Shown here: in pieces, positions 1 to 5,307 of the stretch
Position numbering within the stretch: the first letter of the stretch is position 1
Layout: each line of letters begins with the position of its first letter
DNA from: Salibacteraceae bacterium
Lineage (GTDB): Bacteria; Bacteroidota; Bacteroidia; Flavobacteriales_G; Salibacteraceae
Direction of reading: 5' to 3'
NCBI GenBank assembly: GCA_023262195.1
Contig: JALRDM010000023.1
Coordinates: 1 to 5,310 of the forward strand
Length of the DNA stretch: 5,310 nt
Notes under the pieces: model-generated
Seen by the model: only the letters and a program-made list of their open reading frames with translations
Database searches by the model: none
Told to the model about the DNA's origin: nothing
Program-made: the position numbers and the translations under genes

Positions 1-569
1 CCTGAAACAATGGCATCAGCCTTACCTAGGCGAATGTAATTGTATGCATCAATCAGCGCATTTGTACTTGTAGCACAGGCGCTTACCACGCTAAAGTTTG
101 GGCCACGAAATCCATGTTTCATTGAAATATGACCCGCAGCAATATCTGAGATCATTTTAGGAATGAAGAAAGGGTTGAAGCGCGGAGTTTTATCATTCTC
201 GATAAACCCTTGCACTTCATCTTGGAAGGTCATTATACCGCCAATCCCCGAACCGAAGATGACTCCAATTCGATCTGGATCATAATCTCCATTCTTTATG
301 CCGGAATCACTTACTGCCTCATCCGCAACTATGAGTGCAAACTTGGCAAACAGATCTAGCTTGCGGCTTTCCTTCCGATCAAAGTGGTTGTCTAAATCAA
401 GATTTTTTACCTCGCAGGCAAACTGGGTCTTGAATTTAGAAGCATCAAAGCGGGTAATTGGAGCAGAGCCACTCTTTCCATTCAAGAGGCCTTCCCAATA
501 TTCTTGTGCGTTATTCCCTATAGGAGTAAGCGCACCGATTCCGGTAACAACTACCCGCTTTAATTCCAT
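1..569 (-). CDS. fabF: 3-oxoacyl-ACP synthase II (FabF), partial: N-terminal 189 residues
   Basis: Beta-ketoacyl-ACP synthase II is a cytosolic enzyme that condenses acyl-ACP with malonyl-ACP in the elongation cycle of type II fatty acid synthesis. The reading frame opens at the ATG complementary to 567-569 and stays open to the left window edge, so about the C-terminal 55% of a roughly 415-residue family protein is missing. The N-terminus MELKRVVVTGIGALTPIG is the typical KAS start. The segment VFGSGIGG-like (IFGSGIGGIMTF, about residues 104-115) and the nucleophile motif SACATSTNAL are present, with the catalytic Cys at residue 165. The two active-site His residues would lie outside the window. 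It starts 25 bases after the acpP stop, so the two genes are almost certainly cotranscribed. There is no Shine-Dalgarno sequence; the leader is A-rich. No frameshift is seen in the visible part. Confidence 0.97.
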   Translation of the reverse strand, partial: MELKRVVVTGIGALTPIGNNAQEYWEGLLNGKSGSAPITRFDASKFKTQFACEVKNLDLDNHFDRKESRKLDLFAKFALIVADEAVSDSGIKNGDYDPDRIGVIFGSGIGGIMTFQDEVQGFIENDKTPRFNPFFIPKMISDIAAGHISMKHGFRGPNFSVVSACATSTNALIDAYNYIRLGKADAIVS

Positions 570-594
570 GCTTTTTGTTTGCTTGTTGACGCGA

Positions 595-831
595 TTAGCT
601 TGCGTGCTCTTCAATATACTTTACAGCTTCACCAACGGTGGCAATGTTTTCTGCCTGATCGTCTGGTATAGCAATGTTGAATTCCTTTTCGAATTCCATA
701 ATTAACTCAACTGTATCTAATGAATCAGCTCCTAAGTCATTAGTAAAGCTCGCCTCTAAAGAGACTTCTTCTTTATCTACACCTAATTTGTCTACGATGA
801 TTGCGACAACACGTTCTTGAGTATCAGCCAT
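595..831 (-). CDS. acpP: Acyl carrier protein
   Basis: This 78-residue acidic protein carries growing acyl chains as thioesters on a 4'-phosphopantetheine arm during fatty acid (and lipid) synthesis in the cytosol. The signature [15 protein letters not shown] is complete, with the phosphopantetheine-accepting Ser at residue 37. The acidic recognition helix II (residues about 37-51) and the closing segment [16 protein letters not shown] are also intact. The length equals that of the usual bacterial AcpP. It is the first gene of an acpP-fabF operon, with fabF 25 bases downstream. The ATG lies in an A/T-rich leader without a Shine-Dalgarno sequence, as is normal in Bacteroidota, and a plausible promoter lies about 35-65 bases upstream. 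Nothing about the gene looks altered. Confidence 0.99.
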   Translation of the reverse strand: MADTQERVVAIIVDKLGVDKEEVSLEASFTNDLGADSLDTVELIMEFEKEFNIAIPDDQAENIATVGEAVKYIEEHAS

Positions 832-866
832 AATTGCTTAAATTTTTGTTTTTCGTTAAGAGACTG

Positions 867-897
867 CAAAGAAATATCTTTTGCGCTTTAAAACAAA
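867..897 (-). promoter_or_regulatory. Candidate acpP-fabF promoter, Bacteroidota type
   Basis: Read on the minus strand, TTTG (complement of 894-897) is followed after exactly 19 bases by TTTCTTTG (complement of 867-874). The second box matches the phylum's -7 consensus TAnnTTTG at all but one fixed position, and the spacing fits the known 19-21 bases. Transcription would begin near 860, leaving a leader of about 30 bases before the acpP ATG. The site starts only a few bases beyond the stop codon of the upstream deiodinase-like gene. acpP therefore probably has its own promoter and may also receive readthrough. Inferred from sequence only. Confidence 0.45.
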
Positions 898-904
898 TCG
901 AATA

Positions 905-1573
905 TTACAGATGAAGATCTGCGATTTCATCAAAGGATTTCCGTTTTAACTCTGGAACCATTGCATTGTCTGTTGGATAACCCACTGGCAAAAGGAGATA
1001 GGGTCGCTCATTGTCTGGTCTTTTCAAAATTTTGGACAGAAAATTCATGGGGCTTGGAGTATGCGTAAGCGTGGTCAATCCTGCATTGTGTATGGCATTG
1101 ATGAGCATTCCGCATGCGATACCCACCGACTCATTTACATAATAATTCTGCCACTTTTCTCCGTCTACATATTCAAATGGTCGCTTAAAAACAATTATCA
1201 GCCACGGGGCAGTTTCTAAAAACGGTTTGTGCCAATCGGTTCCGATTGGGGCCAAATCCTGAAGCCATTTTTCGCTCATTCTACCGTTGTAGCTTTCATA
1301 TTCTTCTTTTTCAGCTGCCTTTCTTATCTCAGATTTGACCTCCGAATTGCCCACTATAGAGAAAGTCCAAGGCTGCTTATGCGCACCCGATGGAGCTGTG
1401 CCAGCTGTCATCACCAAGTCCTTAATCAACTCAAACGGCACAGGTTTATCCGAAAAGTCTCTTACACTCCTGCGCATATTCGCCAATTGGTATTGATCGG
1501 TAGCTTTTTGCCTCGACTCCTCCTCGGTCAATCTTCGTGCTGTGTATGGAATAAAACCTTTGTCTTCGCTCAT
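905..1573 (-). CDS. Iodotyrosine deiodinase-like FMN reductase (nitroreductase superfamily)
   Basis: This is a predicted FMN-dependent cytosolic enzyme of 222 residues in the nitroreductase fold. The best family match I recognise is iodotyrosine deiodinase (IYD), which reductively removes halogen from halotyrosines and has bacterial members, including in Bacteroidota. Visible signatures are the FMN-phosphate motif MRRSVRDFS (residues 33-41), TAGTAPSGAHKQPWTF (56-71), the NAGLTTLTHTP segment (163-173) and LLPVGYP near the C-terminus followed by PELKRK. The active-site lid residues that hold the substrate zwitterion in human IYD (E157, Y161, K182) align with E91, Y95 and K116 here. The Thr that contacts flavin N5 in IYD (T239) aligns with T172. 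General nitroreductases lack this lid triad. There is no N-terminal membrane anchor, unlike the vertebrate enzyme. I chose the start at 1573 because the frame's upstream ATG (1624) would overlap purN and add 17 residues unlike the family. The in vivo substrate is unknown; another halophenol or nitro compound remains possible. Confidence 0.88.
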   Translation of the reverse strand: MSEDKGFIPYTARRLTEEESRQKATDQYQLANMRRSVRDFSDKPVPFELIKDLVMTAGTAPSGAHKQPWTFSIVGNSEVKSEIRKAAEKEEYESYNGRMSEKWLQDLAPIGTDWHKPFLETAPWLIIVFKRPFEYVDGEKWQNYYVNESVGIACGMLINAIHNAGLTTLTHTPSPMNFLSKILKRPDNERPYLLLPVGYPTDNAMVPELKRKSFDEIADLHL

Positions 1574-1590
1574 GCCTTCGTTTACATTTG
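1559..1590 (+). promoter_or_regulatory. Candidate purN promoter inside the 5' end of the deiodinase-like gene
   Basis: TTTG at 1559-1562 and TACATTTG at 1583-1590 are separated by 20 bases. Both boxes match the Bacteroidota sigma consensus (TTTG, 19-21 bases, TAnnTTTG) without a mismatch. Transcription would start near 1596, leaving a leader of only about 13 bases before the purN ATG. The -33 box lies within the first codons of the oppositely oriented deiodinase-like gene, whose ATG is complementary to 1571-1573. Inferred from sequence only. Confidence 0.65.
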
Positions 1591-1608
1591 ATTGCCGAAA
1601 AATAGGAT

Positions 1609-2199
1609 ATGACCAACAACGCACAAGACAAAATTAGACTGGCCATTTTCGCTTCTGGTTCAGGCAGCAATGCGGAAGAATTTATGAAGCGTTTTGGTCA
1701 GCATCCCCAAATGGAGGTAGCTCTTATCGTGACCAATAATCCTAATGCTGGTGTCATTGAACGAGCTCAGCGCCATTCTGTCGAAGTCTTAGTGGTAGAA
1801 AATAAGACCTTAAACGACCCCGAAGCTTCTCTCACACCACTTCAATCAAGAAAAATTGATTGGGTTGTACTGGCAGGTTGGCTCAGGCTCATTCCTACTT
1901 TTTTAATCGAAGCATTCCCTCACAGAATTGTAAATATTCACCCTGCTCTTTTACCCAAATTCGGGGGTAAAGGAATGTATGGCAAGCACGTGCATCAAGC
2001 GGTGTTTGATCAAAAAGAAAAGGAAAGCGGCATCACCATACATTTTGTTAATGCACATTTTGACGAAGGTGAGATTATTGAACAGTTTAAAACCGAGCTA
2101 TCTGAGGCGGATACGCCAGCCATCATAGAGCAAAAGGTGCGGGCGCTAGAAATCAATCACTATGCGTCAGTGGTAGAAAGATTGGTTTTGTCAGCATAA
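1609..2199 (+). CDS. purN: Phosphoribosylglycinamide formyltransferase (GAR transformylase)
   Basis: This cytosolic enzyme transfers the formyl group of 10-formyltetrahydrofolate to glycinamide ribonucleotide, the third step of de novo purine synthesis. The 196-residue protein has the phosphate-binding loop ASGSGSN (residues 15-21), the hydrophobic core strand WVVLAGWLRLIP (85-96) and the catalytic motif NIHPALLPKF, with Asn109 and His111. A Gly-rich GGKGMYGKHVH loop follows, then FVNAHFDEGEII, whose Asp152 matches the catalytic Asp144 of E. coli PurN. The length is somewhat below the 212 residues of E. coli, but no motif is missing. The start is fixed by the phosphate loop 14 residues on and by the absence of another Met before residue 26. 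AGGA lies only one base before the ATG, too close to act as a normal ribosome site. purN is divergent from the deiodinase-like gene, and the antiporter follows 63 bases downstream on the same strand. Confidence 0.97.
   Translation: MTNNAQDKIRLAIFASGSGSNAEEFMKRFGQHPQMEVALIVTNNPNAGVIERAQRHSVEVLVVENKTLNDPEASLTPLQSRKIDWVVLAGWLRLIPTFLIEAFPHRIVNIHPALLPKFGGKGMYGKHVHQAVFDQKEKESGITIHFVNAHFDEGEIIEQFKTELSEADTPAIIEQKVRALEINHYASVVERLVLSA
1629..1636 (-). promoter_or_regulatory. Possible -7 box for the deiodinase-like gene, within purN
   Basis: On the minus strand this reads TAATTTTG, a full match to TAnnTTTG, and lies in codons 7-10 of purN. Transcription would start near 1622 and give a leader of about 49 bases to the ATG at 1573. 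No good TTTG box sits 19-21 bases upstream, so the site is weak evidence. It is listed because the gap between the two genes is only 35 bases and the promoter must lie in or beyond that region. Confidence 0.28.
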
Positions 2200-2262
2200 G
2201 ATTTTATTTCAGCTACAATATGAATAAATTGGCCGCATAAAGCCTAATTAACGATTTCCATC

Positions 2263-4983
2263 ATGACCAATTCCCCCTTAAAAATTGCATCGGTTGCCAT
2301 TGTAGGTGTACTGTTTGTAATGCTTTTCAACACGTTTGATGTATTCGCATCGAGCGATGCTTATGTCAGCGAAAACTCCAGTATTGTCGTTGAACATCCC
2401 GTAGAACCGGAGCATGGAGAAGGAATGGATCCAATGCATGAAAATGCCGAGCACCATGATGAAGGCGGGCATCATGGACCCGATACTGCCCCACTCTTTT
2501 TCATTATACTGGCAGTGTTTATTGGAGCTGCAACTCGACACTTTTTAAAGGCTATACCTGTGCCATTCACGGCACTGCTGCTGATTATCGGCATCATACT
2601 CGGGGTGATGACTAGGCTGCATCTTTTCGAATCTTGGGGAGGACTCGATGTGAGCTTCATCGCTGACTCTTTTCATTGGGCAGCGCACATCGATCCTCAC
2701 ATGCTCTTCTTTGTGTTTTTACCCATACTCATTTTCGAGGCGGCATTTGCCATGGACCTGCACACATTTAAAAAGTCTGCCACCAATTCAGTAATTCTAG
2801 CCGTACCAGGAATTTTAGTGGCGATGATACTCACGGGAGCCATGGTTTATGCCATTGATATTTTAGATATTGGATTGGAAGGATGGGCCAACTGGTCGCT
2901 CGCTTTTATGTTTGGCTCAGTGATCAGTGCTACCGACCCAGTGGCTGTGGTTGCGCTTTTAAAAGATTTGGGCGCAAGCAAAAAGCTTGGGACACTCATT
3001 GAAGGAGAATCGTTACTCAATGATGGAACAGCCATTGTCTTATTTATGGTCTTTTTCTTAGGCTTATCTGGACAGTCTTCCGATGCAAATGGATTCGTAG
3101 AGTTCTTTAGAGTGGCGTTCGGGGGTATTGGTGTAGGACTCTTTATTGGGTGGATAATTCTTCGTTGGCTCAAAGGGGTGTTTAACGATGCCTTGGTAGA
3201 AATTTCTGCCGTGGTAGGTGCGGCATACATCACGTTTTATTTAGCAGAGCATTTTATGCACGTTTCGGGTGTTTTGGCCCTTGTGGCCCTCGGGTTGCTT
3301 ATCGGTGGCTTCGGCCGATCTAGCGTTTCTCCACAGGTAGAGCATTTTATGCATGAGTTTTGGGAGTTGGCCGGTTTCATTGCCAACTGTTTGATATTCT
3401 TAATCGTGGGTTTTGTGATCGCAGAAAGAACTGAATTCACCGCCAACGACTTTTTGGTATTGGCAATTGTGTATGTGGGTATTCATATCATCCGAGGGGT
3501 GGTGATCTTGATCAGTTACCCATTCATGAAAAATGCGGGTTATGGGCTTCCCGTGAAGGATGCCATCGTGGTTTGGTATGGAGCGCTTCGTGGTGCCATT
3601 GGATTGGCACTGGCGCTGATGGTGGCTGGTGTGGATTCCGCAATCATGGGTGAGGCCATGGGAATAAGCATGGCAGAGGCTACCACCATCAAAGATCAAT
3701 TCCTGTTCATCATTGCTGGAACGGTTACGCTCACCCTACTCGTTAATGCGACTACCATTAAAGCCCTAGTTGTAAAACTCGGTTTACTCGATGTGCCGCC
3801 AGTGAAGGCACTGGCACTCAAAGCAACCTCCGACTATATGCGATCAAGTGCTGAAAATCACATGCAAAAATTGAAGGAAGATCGTCATCTGCGTAAAGCG
3901 AATTGGACCAAGGTTGCCGAATACCTACCTGAAGAATTAAGCAGTGTCGAAAACATTGATGAGTCAACACTTACTGTAGCCAAGGTGGCAGAATTAAGAA
4001 GAAGAATATTAGAAAAAGAGAAGAGTTCGTATTGGCGCCAATTCAAAGACGGAATGCTGGGACCAACACCTGTGCGAACACTGAGCGATACTGTAAATGA
4101 TATTTTGGATGAAGGTGGCACCATTTCACTCTCAAACCGAAAAGATTTGGAGGTGATGTGGCAACCCGCAAAGTGGCTTAGTACTATGCAGTCCATTCCG
4201 GCCGTTGGTAAATTATTCGAAAGTGCATTCTTTGAAAAATTAGCCGTGAGCTATGATAGTGCCCTTGGTTTCATAGCCGCGCAAGAAGATTGCCTGAAAC
4301 TCCTTGAAAGTATGTATCGGGCAGAAGATGAATCGGAGCGCCCCAACCTTGACAAAATTGAGCAGGAAATCAATGAAAACATCATCAGTGGGCAAACGTT
4401 TGTGCGGAATCTGAGGAATACCTACCCTGAGATTTATCGGGCCATATCTACGCGACAAGCCATACGATCTGTATTGAATTACGAATTACACACCCTTGAC
4501 CGCTTGAAGAGTAAAGGACGCTTAGATGGCAGCGAGGCTTCCAAACTAAAGCACGACATAGAAGCGCGTATGAAGCAACTAATGGAAAAACCACCAAGTG
4601 TGGAATTGCCAGAAACTGGCGAGTTGTTAGACTCCGTAAAATGGACCAAAGAATTGGACGAAAACACCTTAAAGCAGATGTCTAAACTCTGCCAGACTAA
4701 GATTTATTCCAATGGTCAAACCATCATGAAAGCCGGTGCGAGCAATCAAGGCGTTTTCATTGTGGTAAGAGGAAATGTAAAAATTATGGATGGCGACCAT
4801 ACTGTGGAGTTAGTTAGCAAAGGCAGTGTTTTAGGACAAAACGCCTTACTTGCCGGCACAGCAAATAAATACAGTGCGATAAGCGAGACACCGGTAACCG
4901 CATTATTACTCTCAAAAGCCAGTGCAGAAAAGCTGATGAGCAGCTCGGCTGAATTCAAGGCAGTAATGGATCGTTTAGAGTAG
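2263..4983 (+). CDS. CPA1-type Na+/H+ antiporter with signal peptide, His-rich segment and C-terminal CNB-like domain
   Basis: This 906-residue inner-membrane exchanger is expected to swap cytoplasmic Na+ (or K+) for H+ in pH and salt homeostasis. Residues 1-29 look like a signal peptide with a VFA cleavage site. Residues 44-74 form a hydrophilic stretch with seven His and about ten Asp/Glu. The transporter core (about 76-510) has multiple hydrophobic segments and the CPA1 hallmarks: FLPILIFEAAF (152-162), SATDP (222-226), EGESLLND (247-254, with the ion-binding Asn253-Asp254 pair) and WYGALRGAIGLAL with Arg443. Residues 511-800 are a charged, mostly helical cytoplasmic region with no domain I recognise. 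Residues about 796-895 resemble a cyclic-nucleotide-binding (CNB) beta barrel, but the cassette reads LGQNALLAGTANKYSAI and lacks the usual Glu and Arg. The overall plan recalls plant SOS1. Cation choice cannot be read from sequence. I find no good promoter or terminator in the 63-base gap after purN, so cotranscription is possible. Confidence 0.93.
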   Translation: MTNSPLKIASVAIVGVLFVMLFNTFDVFASSDAYVSENSSIVVEHPVEPEHGEGMDPMHENAEHHDEGGHHGPDTAPLFFIILAVFIGAATRHFLKAIPVPFTALLLIIGIILGVMTRLHLFESWGGLDVSFIADSFHWAAHIDPHMLFFVFLPILIFEAAFAMDLHTFKKSATNSVILAVPGILVAMILTGAMVYAIDILDIGLEGWANWSLAFMFGSVISATDPVAVVALLKDLGASKKLGTLIEGESLLNDGTAIVLFMVFFLGLSGQSSDANGFVEFFRVAFGGIGVGLFIGWIILRWLKGVFNDALVEISAVVGAAYITFYLAEHFMHVSGVLALVALGLLIGGFGRSSVSPQVEHFMHEFWELAGFIANCLIFLIVGFVIAERTEFTANDFLVLAIVYVGIHIIRGVVILISYPFMKNAGYGLPVKDAIVVWYGALRGAIGLALALMVAGVDSAIMGEAMGISMAEATTIKDQFLFIIAGTVTLTLLVNATTIKALVVKLGLLDVPPVKALALKATSDYMRSSAENHMQKLKEDRHLRKANWTKVAEYLPEELSSVENIDESTLTVAKVAELRRRILEKEKSSYWRQFKDGMLGPTPVRTLSDTVNDILDEGGTISLSNRKDLEVMWQPAKWLSTMQSIPAVGKLFESAFFEKLAVSYDSALGFIAAQEDCLKLLESMYRAEDESERPNLDKIEQEINENIISGQTFVRNLRNTYPEIYRAISTRQAIRSVLNYELHTLDRLKSKGRLDGSEASKLKHDIEARMKQLMEKPPSVELPETGELLDSVKWTKELDENTLKQMSKLCQTKIYSNGQTIMKAGASNQGVFIVVRGNVKIMDGDHTVELVSKGSVLGQNALLAGTANKYSAISETPVTALLLSKASAEKLMSSSAEFKAVMDRLE

Positions 4984-4995
4984 AATAAAAAACAC

Positions 4996-5025
4996 TTGAC
5001 CGATTAGGGTATAGATTTATATTTG
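4996..5025 (+). promoter_or_regulatory. Promoter for the tRNA-Val locus, Bacteroidota type
   Basis: TTG (4996-4998, within CTTGAC) and TATATTTG (5018-5025) are 19 bases apart; the second box is a perfect TAnnTTTG. Strong stable-RNA promoters of this phylum look like this. Transcription would begin near 5031. The early transcript can fold a small hairpin, CCTTT / AAAGG with loop TCAG (5030-5043). The promoter begins 13 bases after the antiporter stop codon, and no terminator is seen between them. The first tRNA-like sequence begins at 5076, a normal distance from this promoter, whereas the complete tRNA begins at 5175. Confidence 0.7.
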
Positions 5026-5064
5026 CAGCCCTTTTCAGAAAGGAACTCGATTCAAAAAATTGAG

Positions 5065-5088
5065 GTTGACATATTGGGAGTTTAGCTC
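5065..5088 (+). repeat. Direct repeat, copy 1: leader plus tRNA 5' end
   Basis: These 24 bases match 5164-5187 at 22 positions, with mismatches at 5070 and 5073. The last 15 (TTGGGAGTTTAGCTC, 5074-5088) are identical. The repeat includes about 11 bases of leader before the tRNA start as well as tRNA positions 1-13. It is therefore a duplication of the gene's front end rather than chance similarity between tRNAs. Confidence 0.85.
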
Positions 5089-5162
5089 GGCCCCGCAATG
5101 CTGCGGGATCCTCGAAAAATTCGGAAATCAGAGATTTCTATTTTTCGGGATTGGTTCAGAGC
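5076..5162 (+). pseudogene. tRNA 5' fragment interrupted in the D-loop by a hairpin element
   Basis: Bases 5076-5088 (GGGAGTTTAGCTC) equal positions 1-13 of the intact tRNA at 5175. Bases 5151-5162 (TTGGTTCAGAGC) equal its D-loop and 3' D-stem strand (5190-5201). Between them lie 62 unrelated bases (5089-5150), where the intact gene has just AG. After 5162 the similarity stops and the second copy of the leader begins, so the anticodon arm, T arm and 3' acceptor strand are all absent. The D-stem can still close (AGCTC 5084-5088 with GAGCT 5159-5163), leaving the insert as two branches of a junction. The fragment cannot be a functional tRNA by itself. It sits where a tRNA would be expected relative to the promoter. 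Whether it is a relic or a structured leader RNA is open. Confidence 0.75.
5089..5150 (+). repeat. 62-base double-hairpin element inside the tRNA fragment
   Basis: Two stem-loops fill this insert. The first has stem CCCGCA / TGCGGG (5092-5097 with 5102-5107) and loop ATGC. The second spans 5111-5149: an outer stem of 10 pairs including one G-T (5111-5120 with 5140-5149), a two-base bulge at 5121-5122, an inner stem of 7 pairs including one G-T (5123-5129 with 5133-5139) and a three-base loop AGA. There is no open reading frame of note and no T-run placed to act as a terminator. The compactness and palindromic form suggest a small dispersed repeat, but copy number cannot be judged from one window. 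It is not a family I can name. Confidence 0.6.
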
Positions 5163-5163
5163 T

Positions 5164-5187
5164 GTTGAAATTTTGGGAGTTTAGCTC
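5164..5187 (+). repeat. Direct repeat, copy 2: leader plus tRNA 5' end
   Basis: This is the downstream copy of 5065-5088, offset by 99 bases, with 22 of 24 positions identical. It runs straight into the complete tRNA. A second, shorter repeat (TTGGTTCAGAGC at 5151-5162 and 5190-5201) has an offset of 39 bases. The different offsets result from the 62-base insert present only in the first copy. Confidence 0.85.
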
Positions 5188-5249
5188 AGTTGGTTCAGAG
5201 CACCTCGTTTACACCGAGGGGGTCGGGGGTTCGAACCCCTCATCGCCCA
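5175..5249 (+). tRNA. tRNA-Val (anticodon TAC)
   Basis: The cloverleaf is complete. D-stem GCTC / GAGC (5184-5187, 5198-5201); anticodon stem CCTCG / CGAGG (5203-5207, 5215-5219) with loop TTTACAC and anticodon TAC at 5210-5212, reading Val codons; a five-base variable loop; T-stem GGGGG / CCCTC (5225-5229, 5237-5241) with loop TTCGAAC. The acceptor strands GGGAGTT (5175-5181) and ATCGCCC (5242-5248) pair at five of seven positions. A4 faces G69 and T6 faces T67. The 3' strand would pair perfectly with GGGCGAT and the 5' strand with AACTCCC, so the gene may join halves of two tRNAs. A is the discriminator base and CCA is not encoded. It is followed by a terminator. The gene is probably expressed; full function is less certain because of the stem mismatches. 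Confidence 0.92.
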
Positions 5250-5272
5250 CACATTTAAAAACAAATGGTAAC

Positions 5273-5307
5273 AAAAGCCGATAAATCTTATGATTTATCG
5301 GCTTTTT
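5273..5307 (+). terminator. Rho-independent terminator of the tRNA transcript
   Basis: A perfect 12-pair stem, AGCCGATAAATC / GATTTATCGGCT (5276-5287 with 5292-5303), closes on the loop TTAT and is followed by a run of T (5303-5307). Flanking A and T bases extend the pairing to 15. It lies 24 bases after the tRNA 3' end. The A-run on the left side could also allow termination of transcripts entering from the right on the minus strand. Confidence 0.88.

Noticed and set aside
298..705. Plus-strand frame of 135 codons opposite fabF and acpP
   Set aside because: It is antisense to two unmistakable genes, matches no family I know and has low-complexity composition typical of a shadow frame.
1574..1624. 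Longer N-terminus for the deiodinase-like protein (MRCWSYPIFRQSN...)
   Set aside because: The extra 17 residues are unlike the family, would overlap the purN start and would run past the likely purN promoter. The Met at 1573 gives a normal length.
1446..1670. Minus-strand frame of 74 codons in an alternative frame of the deiodinase-like gene
   Set aside because: It overlaps both well-supported genes in the region and shows no conserved motif; a shadow frame.
2220..2240. Six-codon frame (MNKLAA) before the antiporter, as a possible leader peptide
   Set aside because: It is too short to distinguish from chance. There is no attenuator hairpin or codon bias to suggest regulation in the 63-base gap.
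5168..5175. AAATTTTG just before the tRNA as a second -7 box
   Set aside because: It differs from TAnnTTTG at the first base, has no TTTG 19-21 bases upstream, and would start transcription inside the tRNA.
5065..5187. The 99-base direct repeat as attL/attR of an integrated element or as a CRISPR array
   Set aside because: There are only two repeat units, the space between is too short for a mobile element with an integrase, and the duplicated part is the tRNA 5' end rather than the 3' end used by typical integrases.
5060..5284. Open frame of 74 codons across the tRNA region, ending in GVGGSNPSSPTH-like protein
   Set aside because: It is a translation of the tRNA T-arm and acceptor stem, a common false gene call. 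The frame has no recognisable domain and overlaps the tRNA and part of the terminator.
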